A DNA stretch of 46,584 nt, taken from the NCBI GenBank assembly GCA_034112345.1, contig JAWUVN010000068.1, positions 1-46,584 of the forward strand, read 5' to 3'. The DNA is from Bermanella sp034112345. Its GTDB lineage: Bacteria > Pseudomonadota > Gammaproteobacteria > Pseudomonadales > Oceanobacteraceae. Below are positions 32,818-41,274 of this stretch, piece by piece. The notes under the pieces are model-generated. The model did not search any database. It was given only the letters and a program-made list of their open reading frames with translations, and was not told where the DNA came from. Position 1 is the first letter of the stretch. Each line of letters starts with the position of its first letter. The position numbers and the translations under genes are program-made.

Positions 32818-33008
32818 TGCTTGTATGGAACCTATCTACGTTGCCAATACTGCGTTAATACTTTCTATCGCTGTTTATCGTGTTTCGATTCGCGAAAAGT
32901 ATGTGGATTGCACGGCTTGGTAAAAGCAGTGCCTTGCCTGTATTCGATTAAAAGGTCATTAAAATCTTATGCTAATTAATGAAGCAAAATTCAGTGCTTT
33001 ATCATTTT

Positions 33009-33039
33009 AAAAGTAAGCCATGCTTGGGCGCCTACTTTT
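33009..33039 (-). terminator. Probable terminator after rsmB
   Basis: The stem AAAAGTA/TACTTTT has an inner GCC/GGC pair across internal-loop bases. On the minus strand it overlaps the rsmB TAA and ends in TTTT. It would separate def-fmt-rsmB from trkA-trkH. Confidence 0.55.
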
Positions 33040-34345
33040 ATATTTCTTTTTTAAGTAATGCATAAAAAAAGCCATCATGACTATTTTTCATTGGAAACAA
33101 TTGGGTTCCAAATCCTGTATTTACCCCTGTGGATAAACCTAAAGTATTAATAGATGCCGTTGTTTCTTGGTCTAAAAATAATTTGATATTCTGACTGTTT
33201 TCCACAGGCAAAACCGAGCAGGTGGCATATAGCAAGGTACCGCCGGGTTTAAGCATAGTCCATGCTTTTTGCAGTATTTCTTGCTGCAGTAATGCAAGGT
33301 TATCAATATCGTCTTTTTGGCGCAGCAACTTAATGTCAGGATGGCGGCGTATGACACCTGTGGCGCTGCAAGGAACGTCTAATAATATGCGATCAAATAA
33401 ATCACCGTCCCACCATGATTCTGGGTTCTGAGCTTCACCTTGCTTAACGGTTGCGGATAAATTTAGTCGTGCAAGGTTTTCATGTACGCGGACCAAACGG
33501 GTTTCGTCGGCGTCTATAGCGGTTACTTGAGCTTGGTTATTACTGGCCTCTAAAATGTGGCAGGTTTTACCACCAGGGGCGCTGCAAGCGTCTAATATTT
33601 TTTCATGGGCCAGTGGGGTTAATATTTGAGCAGCTAGCTGAGCCGCTTCGTCTTGTACACTGCAACTTCCGTCGGCAAAGCCAGGTAGGCTATACACATC
33701 ACAAGGGGTCTCTAAATAAATTGAAGTGAGTGCATACTTTCCTTTTGATGCGCTTATTTCATTGTTATTTAAAGTTAGTAGGTACTCATCTTGTGTTTGC
33801 TTGTAAGTGCTAACTCTTAGGCACATTGGGGCTTGAAGGTTGCCTTGTTCGCAGATAGCTTGCCATTGATCAGGGTAGCTTTTCTTGAGCATCTTGATGT
33901 ACCACTTAGGGTGATCGTAGCGGGTTACATCGCTGTCTTTAAGGCCATTCATTAGTTCTATTTTTTCGCGCTGAAAGCGGCGTAAAATAGCGTTTAAAAC
34001 CCCTTTATATTTTTCTAATTTAAGTTGTGTGCAAGCTTCAACGGTTTCGTTTATAGCGGCGTGTTCAGATATGTCACTGTGGGCTAATTGATATAGGCCA
34101 ACCCATAATAAGGCTTGAACTGGACGAGCTTCTTCAGGCAAGGGCTTTTGTAATAAAATTTTGCTTAAGGCGTTAATACTGAAAAAATGACGGCTGCAAC
34201 CAAAGCACAAATGCTGCAAAAGACCTCTGTCAGTATCGACAACCTTAGGGCTTTGATAAGCCAAAACCCCTGTTAAGCTTTTTTTGTTATCCACAACTTT
34301 AAGCATGGATAATGCCGCGATGCCTCGAACGTTAATATCGGTCAT
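33038..34345 (-). CDS. rsmB: 16S rRNA (cytosine-967 C5) methyltransferase
   Basis: RsmB methylates C967 of 16S rRNA. The N-terminal third is a NusB-like RNA-binding domain (VLAYQSPKVVDTDRGLLQHLCFGC, then LLWVGLYQLAH). The SAM-dependent domain has DACSAPGGKT (252-261), DVPCSATGVIRRHPDIK (323-339, Cys326) and the catalytic YATCSVLPVEN (Cys376). The 435-residue length is normal. Its ATG follows the fmt TAA without a gap. Two perfect DnaA-box 9-mers fall inside it, probably by chance. Confidence 0.96.
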   Translation of the reverse strand: MTDINVRGIAALSMLKVVDNKKSLTGVLAYQSPKVVDTDRGLLQHLCFGCSRHFFSINALSKILLQKPLPEEARPVQALLWVGLYQLAHSDISEHAAINETVEACTQLKLEKYKGVLNAILRRFQREKIELMNGLKDSDVTRYDHPKWYIKMLKKSYPDQWQAICEQGNLQAPMCLRVSTYKQTQDEYLLTLNNNEISASKGKYALTSIYLETPCDVYSLPGFADGSCSVQDEAAQLAAQILTPLAHEKILDACSAPGGKTCHILEASNNQAQVTAIDADETRLVRVHENLARLNLSATVKQGEAQNPESWWDGDLFDRILLDVPCSATGVIRRHPDIKLLRQKDDIDNLALLQQEILQKAWTMLKPGGTLLYATCSVLPVENSQNIKLFLDQETTASINTLGLSTGVNTGFGTQLFPMKNSHDGFFYALLKKEI

Positions 34346-35287
34346 TTATTGCTCGCTGGCCAAAACATAGTTTTCTACAAACGGATGTTTGCCATTTAGT
34401 AAGTCACTGACCATCATGGGCTTTTTGCCTGGTATGGTCACTTGTTCAAGTACCACTGCGTTTTCTTTGCATGCGATGATAATACCAAGGTTATTAACCG
34501 TTAAAACGGTGCCAGGAAGAGCGTGATGTTTTTGTGGGTAAACCTGAGCTTTTAATACTCGAATACGGCTATCACCCAATAAGGTGTAGCACATAGGGGC
34601 TGGGTTAAAGGCTTTGATTTTTTGCACAATTAACTCTGCAGATTGATGCCAGTTAATCATGGCTTCATGTTTAGTGAGTTTATGGGCATAGCAGGTTAGA
34701 GAGTCGTCTTGAATTTCTTTAAGAACGGGGCCACTTTCAAATTTAGCGATGGTTTGAACAACCGCTTCGCTGCCAATTTGCGCTAGGCGATCATGCAGCG
34801 TGCCGCCGGTATCGCTGGGCATGATGGGTGTTTCCACTTTTTGAATCATTGGGCCTGTATCTAAGCCCGCTTCCATTTGCATAACCGTCACACCTGAAAC
34901 CGTGTCGCCTGCTTCTATAGCTCTTTGAATGGGGGCAGCACCACGCCAGCGCGGCAGTAACGATGCATGACTATTAATGCAGCCATGAGTGGGAATATCT
35001 AATACGCTTTGTGGCAATAAAAGCCCATAGGCCACCACGATCATTAGATCTGGCTTAAGTTCAGCTAGTTGGTCTTGATCGCTTTGTTCTTTGAAATTAA
35101 GAGGCTGAAAAACATCAATATTATTTTCGATAGCCAGCTGCTTAACAGGACTGGCCATTAGTTTTTTCCCGCGCCCAGCAGGGCGGTCAGGCTGGGTATA
35201 AACCCCAACAATGTCCATGTTCGCTTTTAATAATGCTTCGAGGTGAGTAGCGGCGAACCCAGGGGTTCCGGCAAATACGATTCTCAA
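34346..35287 (-). CDS. fmt: Methionyl-tRNA formyltransferase
   Basis: Fmt formylates initiator Met-tRNA with 10-formyl-THF. The 313-residue protein starts MRIVFAGTPGFAATHLEALL and has YTQPDRPAGRGKK. The catalytic region is INSHASLLPRWRGAAPIQRAI, with the Asn, His and (further on) LDTGPM motif. Most relatives have Val or Ile where this has Ser in the INSHAS segment. A C-terminal tRNA-binding OB-like domain follows (from about 210). It lies 79 nt after def, with a hairpin between, and directly abuts rsmB. Confidence 0.97.
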   Translation of the reverse strand: MRIVFAGTPGFAATHLEALLKANMDIVGVYTQPDRPAGRGKKLMASPVKQLAIENNIDVFQPLNFKEQSDQDQLAELKPDLMIVVAYGLLLPQSVLDIPTHGCINSHASLLPRWRGAAPIQRAIEAGDTVSGVTVMQMEAGLDTGPMIQKVETPIMPSDTGGTLHDRLAQIGSEAVVQTIAKFESGPVLKEIQDDSLTCYAHKLTKHEAMINWHQSAELIVQKIKAFNPAPMCYTLLGDSRIRVLKAQVYPQKHHALPGTVLTVNNLGIIIACKENAVVLEQVTIPGKKPMMVSDLLNGKHPFVENYVLASEQ

Positions 35288-35317
35288 TGGAGATTCCTAA
35301 TGGTTCATAACAATAAA

Positions 35318-35340
35318 AGCCACCTTAATTAGGGGTGGCT
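35318..35340 (-). terminator. Hairpin between def and fmt, possible attenuator or terminator
   Basis: The stem AGCCACC/GGTGGCT encloses a nine-base loop. On the minus strand it is followed by TTTTATTG, 27 nt after the def stop. It may limit read-through from def into fmt-rsmB or protect the def mRNA end. Confidence 0.55.
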
Positions 35341-35366
35341 CATCGGGCGCGCTTAAATTTCAGGCA

Positions 35367-35879
35367 TTAGCCCTTAGCGGCTAACCTGTGCTGTTTTTCT
35401 AGCTTTTTACGAATTCGGTCACGTTTTGTATTAGATAAGTAATCAACAAATAATTTCCCATCTAAGTGATCAAGTTCATGTTGAATGCATACAGCCAGCA
35501 GGCCTCTAGCTTCTAGCGTGAAAGGCTCGCCATCTTTACCAATCGCATCAATTTTGCAGTGTTCTATACGTTCAATGTCTTCATAAAACCCCGGAACAGA
35601 AAGACAACCTTCTTGCATTAGCTCTAGCTCACCTTCTAAAACAGTGACTTTAGGGTTAATAAAAACCATCGGTTCAGACTTGTCTTCACTCACATCAATC
35701 ACAACAATTTGCTCATGAACATTCACCTGTGTAGCGGCTAAACCGATTCCAGGGGCGTCGTACATGGTATCAAACATGTCTTCAATGATGCGGCGGGTTT
35801 CGTCTGTAACTTCAGTAACTTCAGTCGCTTTTTTACGCAATCGAGAGTCAGGAAACTCTAATATTTCTAATATAGCCAT
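35367..35879 (-). CDS. def: Peptide deformylase
   Basis: Def removes the formyl group from nascent proteins using Fe2+. All three motifs are present: GIGLAATQ (44-51), EGCLS (90-94, metal ligand Cys92) and QHELDH (133-138, ligands His134 and His138, catalytic Glu135). At 170 residues it is a type I enzyme of usual length. It is the first gene of the def-fmt-rsmB group and is divergent from the LysM gene. A CAGGG/CCCTG inverted repeat lies in the intervening region near 35905. Confidence 0.97.
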   Translation of the reverse strand: MAILEILEFPDSRLRKKATEVTEVTDETRRIIEDMFDTMYDAPGIGLAATQVNVHEQIVVIDVSEDKSEPMVFINPKVTVLEGELELMQEGCLSVPGFYEDIERIEHCKIDAIGKDGEPFTLEARGLLAVCIQHELDHLDGKLFVDYLSNTKRDRIRKKLEKQHRLAAKG

Positions 35880-36005
35880 AAACTTGTGACGCCCTAGTAG
35901 TCATCAGGGTACGAGCCCTGCTAAGATGATATTAATACATTATATAGAATGATGCGGGGGTTGCTATGCAAACTCGCCGTTACCAATAAAAATAAGGGAC
36001 GATTC

Positions 36006-37061
36006 ATGTTCAAACCCCTGCTTAAACAGATAACCGCCATGACTTTTCTAGCGGTTTGTATGAGCTCTGCTTCTGCTATCGATTTAAAACCCGGCCACCC
36101 CGTAGAATATGTTGTGCAAGAAGGGGATACACTTTGGGATCTTTCACAAAAGTACTTAAGTGACGCATGGTTATGGCCAGAAATTTGGCAAATCAATGAG
36201 CAAATCGATAATCCACATTTGATCTATCCTGGAGACCTTATTGGGCTGGTTTATAAAGGCAGCGAAGTTAAGGTCTCTGTTAAAAAGCGTTCTGCTGCTG
36301 CAAGAGGTGTCGTTAAGCTAACACCAAGTGCACGGATTAGCTCTTTGGCCAACGCCATTCCGCCGATTCCAATGACGGCTATTTCTAGTTTCATGAGTAA
36401 CAGCCGAATTGTTAAATCTAAGCAATTAAAAACAGCCCCTTATGTGGTTGCAGGTGATGATAGCCGACTCCTAGCAGGTGGCGGTGGTAAGGTTTATGCC
36501 CGAGGATTTGGCAAAGCAGAGCCTGAAGTCGGTTATGGTATATTCCGTAAAGGCCAAGTATTTGTAGATCCTGACACCAGTGAAGTGCTTGGTTTAGAAG
36601 CTCGCGAAGTAGGAGCTGGATCCGTATCTGCATGGGATGGCGATGTAGCCACCTTATCGCTTTCTAATGCTCGCGAAGAAGTTATGGTTGGGGATAAGTT
36701 ATTAACATCAGAAGATCGCCAAGTAATTGCCAACTTTATGCCAAGTACACCTCCAGAAGATGCATATGGTCGTATGATTGCGGTATTAGGCGGTGTTACA
36801 CAAATTGGCCAATACCATGTAGTTGTGATTAACCAAGGTAGTCGAGATGGTGTAGTTGAAGGTAATGTACTCGCTATTTACAAGACGGGTAAAGCCATAA
36901 TCGATCGAGTAACGCGCGCTAAAGTACGTTTACCATCAGAGCGTGCGGGTTTACTAATGCTGTTCAGAGTATTTGATAAAGTCAGCTACGGATTAGTACT
37001 AAAAGCTTTACGCCCATTATCTGTTGGAGATGAGGTGCGCAGCCCAGAGGTTGGATTATAA
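36006..37061 (+). CDS. LysM-domain secreted/envelope protein
   Basis: The 351-residue protein has a signal peptide ending ASA (cleavage after about residue 24). The mature N-terminus carries a LysM domain (about 34-82: YVVQEGDTLWDLSQKYL, WPEIWQINEQIDNPHLIYPGDLI), which binds peptidoglycan. The remainder contains beta-rich repeats seen in the family next to dprA (GYGIFRKGQVFVDPDT, VVVINQGSRDGVVEGNVLAIYKTGKA). I chose ATG 36006, preceded by AAGGGA; an in-frame ATG at 35949 would add an unlikely leader. No catalytic domain is visible, so a structural or regulatory wall role is likely. Confidence 0.88.
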   Translation: MFKPLLKQITAMTFLAVCMSSASAIDLKPGHPVEYVVQEGDTLWDLSQKYLSDAWLWPEIWQINEQIDNPHLIYPGDLIGLVYKGSEVKVSVKKRSAAARGVVKLTPSARISSLANAIPPIPMTAISSFMSNSRIVKSKQLKTAPYVVAGDDSRLLAGGGGKVYARGFGKAEPEVGYGIFRKGQVFVDPDTSEVLGLEAREVGAGSVSAWDGDVATLSLSNAREEVMVGDKLLTSEDRQVIANFMPSTPPEDAYGRMIAVLGGVTQIGQYHVVVINQGSRDGVVEGNVLAIYKTGKAIIDRVTRAKVRLPSERAGLLMLFRVFDKVSYGLVLKALRPLSVGDEVRSPEVGL

Positions 37062-37120
37062 TTCATTCACCTAGATATAAGAATGTTGTATTAAAATAAG
37101 CACACTGCCTTATGTATTCT

Positions 37121-37157
37121 AAAAAGCCTTTCGTTATTCTAGCGAAAGGCTTTTTTT
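37121..37157 (+). terminator. Intrinsic terminator after the LysM gene
   Basis: The stem AAAAAGCCTTTCG/CGAAAGGCTTTTT encloses a short loop (TTATTCTAG), with seven T at the end. It lies about 60 nt after the stop codon. Confidence 0.9.
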
Positions 37158-37260
37158 ATGATCAGGAATAACGTGTGGTGGGTAATTTAATCACCGACGC
37201 TAATATGTAAAAACGCCTCTAAACATACAATCACCTAATCAGTATGCTGGATGCACATTC

Positions 37261-38379
37261 ATGGATGATCAAATTTTAGCATGGGTATGCCTAGCGCTAA
37301 CGCCTAATGTTGGCCCCAAAACTATTCAAAAACTGCGCGAGCAAAACCTCTCACCCAAGCAAGTTTTTTCATTGTCTCAAGATCAGCTAGAACAGCTAAA
37401 GCTTGATAAAAAATCCATTAAACACATCATATCTAATCCATTATATAAACCAGCTAAGGCAGTTGAAGACGCTTTGCAGTGGGCTAGCCATGATCAGCAT
37501 CACCTAATTACACTTGGGCATGACAGCTACCCCGATCGTTTAAAGCAAATATCCACAGCGCCACCTTTGTTGATGGTGATGGGAGATATTGAGTGTTTAT
37601 CCTTACCGCAACTTGCCATTGTTGGTAGCCGTTACCCCACAGCATCAGGTCAGTCGCAAGCATTTGAGTTTGCACAATCACTGACCGAACTTGGCTTGGT
37701 CATTACCAGCGGCTTAGCCCGAGGCATTGATGGCTTTGCGCATAAGGGGGCACTGCAAGGAGGAGGCAAAACGATAGCGGTGCTAGGCACTGGATTAAAT
37801 GAGATATATCCAAAGCAACATAAAAGATTAGCAGAAGAGATCGCTCAGCAAGGAGCGGTGATCAGTGAATTCCCTTTGCATGCTAAAGGTTTGCCTGGTC
37901 ATTTTCCTCGTCGGAACCGTATCGTAAGTGGTTTAAGTCTGGGTACTCTGGTGGTTGAAGCGACGCTGAAAAGTGGCTCGTTAATTACTGCTAGGCAAGC
38001 GCTTGAGCAAAACCGGGAAGTGTTTGCCATTCCAGGGCCCATTAGTAACCCACAAAAATCAGGCTGCCACTACTTGATTCGACAAGGGGCCAGCTTAGTA
38101 GAGTTTCCAGAACAAATTGTGCAAGAGCTCAGCTATATTTGTGAGCCAGCGGTGACCGTAATAAATAATGAATCATTAAGGCGAGCATTCACTAATGAGC
38201 TCCCTGAGTTACCTGTTGAGCAGTTTAAGTTACTTAATAGTATGGATTACGAAGGCATGAACCTAGATGATTTAGTCGGTAAAACCTGCTTATCAGTAGC
38301 GGAATTATCGGTGATGCTAATGGACTTAGAATTAAGTGGTTTAATTAGGCAAGAACAAGGAATGTATTGTCGAACTTAA
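37261..38379 (+). CDS. dprA: DNA-processing protein DprA (Smf)
   Basis: DprA binds incoming single-stranded DNA in natural transformation and hands it to RecA. The N-terminus (about 1-70) is helix-hairpin-helix-like. The Rossmann core contains AIVGSRYPTASG, ITSGLARGIDGFAHKGAL and FPRRNRIVSGLSLGTLVVEA, then SGSLITARQALEQNREVFAIPG, all diagnostic. A winged-helix C-terminal domain (about 310-372) is present. The 372-residue length is full. The gene is common even in bacteria not known to be competent. Confidence 0.95.
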   Translation: MDDQILAWVCLALTPNVGPKTIQKLREQNLSPKQVFSLSQDQLEQLKLDKKSIKHIISNPLYKPAKAVEDALQWASHDQHHLITLGHDSYPDRLKQISTAPPLLMVMGDIECLSLPQLAIVGSRYPTASGQSQAFEFAQSLTELGLVITSGLARGIDGFAHKGALQGGGKTIAVLGTGLNEIYPKQHKRLAEEIAQQGAVISEFPLHAKGLPGHFPRRNRIVSGLSLGTLVVEATLKSGSLITARQALEQNREVFAIPGPISNPQKSGCHYLIRQGASLVEFPEQIVQELSYICEPAVTVINNESLRRAFTNELPELPVEQFKLLNSMDYEGMNLDDLVGKTCLSVAELSVMLMDLELSGLIRQEQGMYCRT

Positions 38380-38484
38380 AATCTTAACTTTGGCTACTTG
38401 CACCTTTGCATCAGCTCAAGTATTTTGCAGCATTCTGCTGCCATGCTTGGCTGCTAACTTGACCAAAGGTAATGCCCTTCTTTT

Positions 38485-39033
38485 ATGCGCTGGCCAATTT
38501 ATCAAGCAAAACACGTATTACAAACATCTGGCGTGATTGTTTACCCAACTGAAACAGTATGGGGGCTGGGATGTGATCCTAGCGACAGTGATGCGTTAGA
38601 ACGAATACTGGCCATTAAGCGCAGAGACGCTTATAAAGGCTTGATTCTTGTTGCGGCTAATATGGATCAATTTGAGTTTTTGTTAGAGGGAATAACAGCA
38701 GCACAAAGAGCCGAACTAAATAAGAACTGGCCGGGGCCATTTACATATTTAGTGCCTCATAATGGTAAAGTAAACCCCTTGGTTCATGGCCAATTTGGCA
38801 CAGTCGCTATTCGGGTAAGCTCACATCCAATGGTTCATGATTTGTGTGAGCAATTTGGTGGGCCAATTGTATCAACATCGGCTAATTATGCAGGCCGGCC
38901 CACTGTTAGAAGCGCTGTACAAGCCAGAGTGCTGCTTGGTTCAGAGGTAGATTTCGTATTATCAGGCCCAGTAGGTTTAAGCGCGCCCAGTCGAATTATC
39001 GATCTACAGTCAGGCCGTGTTCTAAGAAATTAA
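38485..39033 (+). CDS. tsaC: Threonylcarbamoyl-AMP synthase (Sua5/YrdC family)
   Basis: TsaC makes threonylcarbamoyl-AMP for the t6A37 modification of tRNAs reading ANN codons. The 182-residue single-domain protein has VIVYPTETVWGLGCDPSD, AIKRRDAYKGLILVA, WPGPFTYLVP, VAIRVSSHP and VSTSANYAGRPT, the YrdC core. Length matches the short TsaC type without the Sua5 extension. It follows dprA by 105 nt and precedes hemF by 16 nt, the order seen in Pseudomonas. Confidence 0.95.
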   Translation: MRWPIYQAKHVLQTSGVIVYPTETVWGLGCDPSDSDALERILAIKRRDAYKGLILVAANMDQFEFLLEGITAAQRAELNKNWPGPFTYLVPHNGKVNPLVHGQFGTVAIRVSSHPMVHDLCEQFGGPIVSTSANYAGRPTVRSAVQARVLLGSEVDFVLSGPVGLSAPSRIIDLQSGRVLRN

Positions 39034-39049
39034 AGACAAAGGTTTAACA

Positions 39050-39967
39050 ATGATTAACATTGATGAAGTAAAAAAATACTTATTAGCTCTGCAAGATGAT
39101 ATTTGTCAGCAATTGTCTGATGAAGATGGTGGTGCTCAATTTACAGAAGAAAATTGGGACCGTGGCGAACAGTTAGGTGGCGGGCGCACTCGCGTGATGA
39201 CTAATGGCACAGTGATTGAAAAAGGTGGGGTAAATTTCAGCCACGTATTTGGCGATAAGCTACCAGCAAGCGCTACCGCTAGCCGCCCGGAATTAGCGGG
39301 CCGCAGTTTCCAAGCTATGGGCGTGAGTTTAGTTATTCATCCAACTAATCCTTATGTCCCTACTAGTCACGCAAATGTACGCTTTTTTGTGGCTGAAAAA
39401 GAAGGCGAAGAGCCTGTGTGGTGGTTTGGTGGTGGGTTTGATTTAACCCCATATTACCCGTTTGAAGAAGACGTAATTCAATGGCATCAAACATCAAAAG
39501 ACGCATGTGACCCATTTGGTGAAGACGCTTACCCTAAATACAAAAAATGGTGTGATGATTATTTTTACTTAAAGCATCGTGATGAATCTCGTGGTGTTGG
39601 TGGTTTGTTTTTTGATGATTTGAACCAAGAAGGGTTTGATAAAAGTTTCGCGTTTATGCAGAGCGTAGGTGACAACTTTATCAAAGCGTACCGTCCAATT
39701 ATGGCAAAACGTAAAGACATGGAGTACGGCGAGCAAGAACGCAAATTCCAATGCTACCGTCGTGGTCGTTATGTGGAGTTCAATCTAGTATTTGATCGCG
39801 GCACCATATTTGGATTACAAACCGGTGGTCGTACCGAATCTATACTGATGTCTTTGCCGCCTATCGTGCATTGGGATTACAACTGGCAGCCAGAAGAAGG
39901 CACTCCAGAAATGAAACTTTATACAGACTTCTTACCTCATAAAGATTGGTTAGGTCTAAATCGTTAA
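39050..39967 (+). CDS. hemF: Oxygen-dependent coproporphyrinogen-III oxidase
   Basis: HemF converts coproporphyrinogen III to protoporphyrinogen IX using O2, so heme can be made aerobically. The 305-residue protein shows RGEQLGGGRTRVM, GVNFSHVFGDKLPASATA, FFVAEKEGEEPVWWFGGGFDLTPYYP, HRDESRGVGGLFFDD and the C-terminal GRYVEFNLVFDRGTIFGLQTGGRTESILMSLPP. These regions are highly conserved. AAAGGT precedes the ATG. aroE follows almost directly and is likely co-transcribed. Confidence 0.97.
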   Translation: MINIDEVKKYLLALQDDICQQLSDEDGGAQFTEENWDRGEQLGGGRTRVMTNGTVIEKGGVNFSHVFGDKLPASATASRPELAGRSFQAMGVSLVIHPTNPYVPTSHANVRFFVAEKEGEEPVWWFGGGFDLTPYYPFEEDVIQWHQTSKDACDPFGEDAYPKYKKWCDDYFYLKHRDESRGVGGLFFDDLNQEGFDKSFAFMQSVGDNFIKAYRPIMAKRKDMEYGEQERKFQCYRRGRYVEFNLVFDRGTIFGLQTGGRTESILMSLPPIVHWDYNWQPEEGTPEMKLYTDFLPHKDWLGLNR

Positions 39968-39979
39968 TGATATTTTTTG

Positions 39980-40825
39980 ATGAGTTTGGAGACACATAAA
40001 AAAGTGACAGATCTATATGCAGTAATGGGTAATCCCATCCATCATAGTAAAAGCCCTGCTATTCATACGCAATTTGCAGAGCAGGCTAAAATGGATCTGG
40101 TTTACAGTGCCATGCTGGTGCCACTTGATGGTTTTAACTCGGCAGTAAAAGGCTTTTTTAAGGGGAGCGGTAAAGGCTTAAATATTACCGTACCGTTTAA
40201 AGAGGAAGCCTTTAAGCTGGCTGATAACTTAACCCCTCGTGCTCAAACTGCGCAAGCTGTGAATACCCTTAAGCTATTAGAAGATGGCAGTATACTGGGA
40301 GATAACACCGACGGCGCAGGTCTGGTTCGCGACCTTACTGTTAATAATCAGGTTCAGCTCGCGGGTAAGCGAGTATTGGTGATTGGTGCAGGTGGTGCAG
40401 TGCGTGGTGTACTTCAGCCCATTTTAAATGAAAACCCAGAATCGGTGATAATCGCCAATCGCACGTATTCAAAAGCTGAGGTATTGGCTGGTGAGTTTAG
40501 TAAGCTAGGTAATATTTCCGCTTGTGAATTTGGTGGGCTGTCAGGTGAATTTGATGTGATTATTAATGGCACATCAGCCAGTTTAAACGGAGAGCTTCCT
40601 CCTATTCCTGAATCCTGTGTGGGCGCATCAACCAGTGTTTACGATATGATGTACAGCAAAGAGCCAACGGCGTTTTTAGCCTGGGCTCAGTCGCTAGGTG
40701 CATTAAAATTGATAGACGGACTGGGCATGCTAGTAGAGCAAGCAGCTGTGAGTTTTGATTTATGGCGAGGTATTCACCCGGATAGCGAATCGGTATTAGA
40801 TGACTTAAAAAGCCAGCTAAAGTAG
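39980..40825 (+). CDS. aroE: Shikimate dehydrogenase (NADP+)
   Basis: AroE reduces 3-dehydroshikimate to shikimate in aromatic amino-acid synthesis. The motifs are NPIHHSKSPAIH (substrate serines), NITVPFKEEA with catalytic Lys74, GDNTDGAGL with Asp111, and the NADP-binding VIGAGGAVRGVLQPIL. The start is uncertain. ATG 39980 has no Shine-Dalgarno. A GTG at 40004 would give M-T-D-L-Y-A-V-M-G, the usual family N-terminus, with GGAG 12 nt upstream. The gene follows hemF by 12 nt and ends before a strong terminator. Confidence 0.94.
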   Translation: MSLETHKKVTDLYAVMGNPIHHSKSPAIHTQFAEQAKMDLVYSAMLVPLDGFNSAVKGFFKGSGKGLNITVPFKEEAFKLADNLTPRAQTAQAVNTLKLLEDGSILGDNTDGAGLVRDLTVNNQVQLAGKRVLVIGAGGAVRGVLQPILNENPESVIIANRTYSKAEVLAGEFSKLGNISACEFGGLSGEFDVIINGTSASLNGELPPIPESCVGASTSVYDMMYSKEPTAFLAWAQSLGALKLIDGLGMLVEQAAVSFDLWRGIHPDSESVLDDLKSQLK

Positions 40826-40870
40826 TGGCTGATGGACCTATATACATTTCAGACTGATTTCAGTACTCAC

Positions 40871-40898
40871 AAAAAAACCAGCAATAGCTGGTTTTTTT
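40871..40898. terminator. Bidirectional intrinsic terminator between aroE and the small minus-strand gene
   Basis: A perfect hairpin: seven A, CCAGC, loop AATA, GCTGG, seven T. It lies 45 nt after the aroE stop and 27 nt after the stop of the converging gene, so it can serve both. Confidence 0.93.
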
Positions 40899-40925
40899 CG
40901 TTATGGGGAAATATTTAAAATTGTA

Positions 40926-41111
40926 TTAATCTTCTAACTCGTCCCAATAATCATCAAGCTGAAGTTTTTTGCGTTCAAGGTGAGCTTCAATTGCTCGTCG
41001 AGCAACAAGCTTAGCCGACTTCTCATCATGCTTACTCACGATAACATTGCCGTTAGTATCAAAATTTACTAACTCACGGCTACCCGTTTTTTCAACAGTT
41101 GCTGCTTCCAT
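40926..41111 (-). CDS. Small acidic protein, PA3496-like
   Basis: This 61-residue protein has AAGGGA about 9 nt before its ATG, and a strong terminator follows its stop, so it is likely real. The C-terminal half ARRAIEAHLERKKLQLDDYWDELED is a charged helix ending in acidic residues. It resembles the short PA3496-family proteins (R-R-x-I-E-x-x-L-E-R-R/K-x-L). The resemblance is from memory, and the function is unknown. No signal peptide or membrane segment is seen. Confidence 0.6.
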   Translation of the reverse strand: MEAATVEKTGSRELVNFDTNGNVIVSKHDEKSAKLVARRAIEAHLERKKLQLDDYWDELED

Positions 41112-41274
41112 GATGCGTTCCCTTTCGTGTTTCGCTTATGCAAAACTTATTTTTATTGTTCAGGTACTATCATAATGACAATTTTATAAAAAATATCAAC
41201 AGGTTAGCGAAGCAAGTGTTTGAATATAGATCAATAAGAGCATCGAAATCGGACAAATGGTACAAAAGTACGAG

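Noticed and set aside
34287..34295. Perfect DnaA box TTATCCACA in rsmB, with another at 33128-33136
   Set aside because: Single boxes more than 1 kb apart in coding sequence, without an AT-rich element, are expected by chance.
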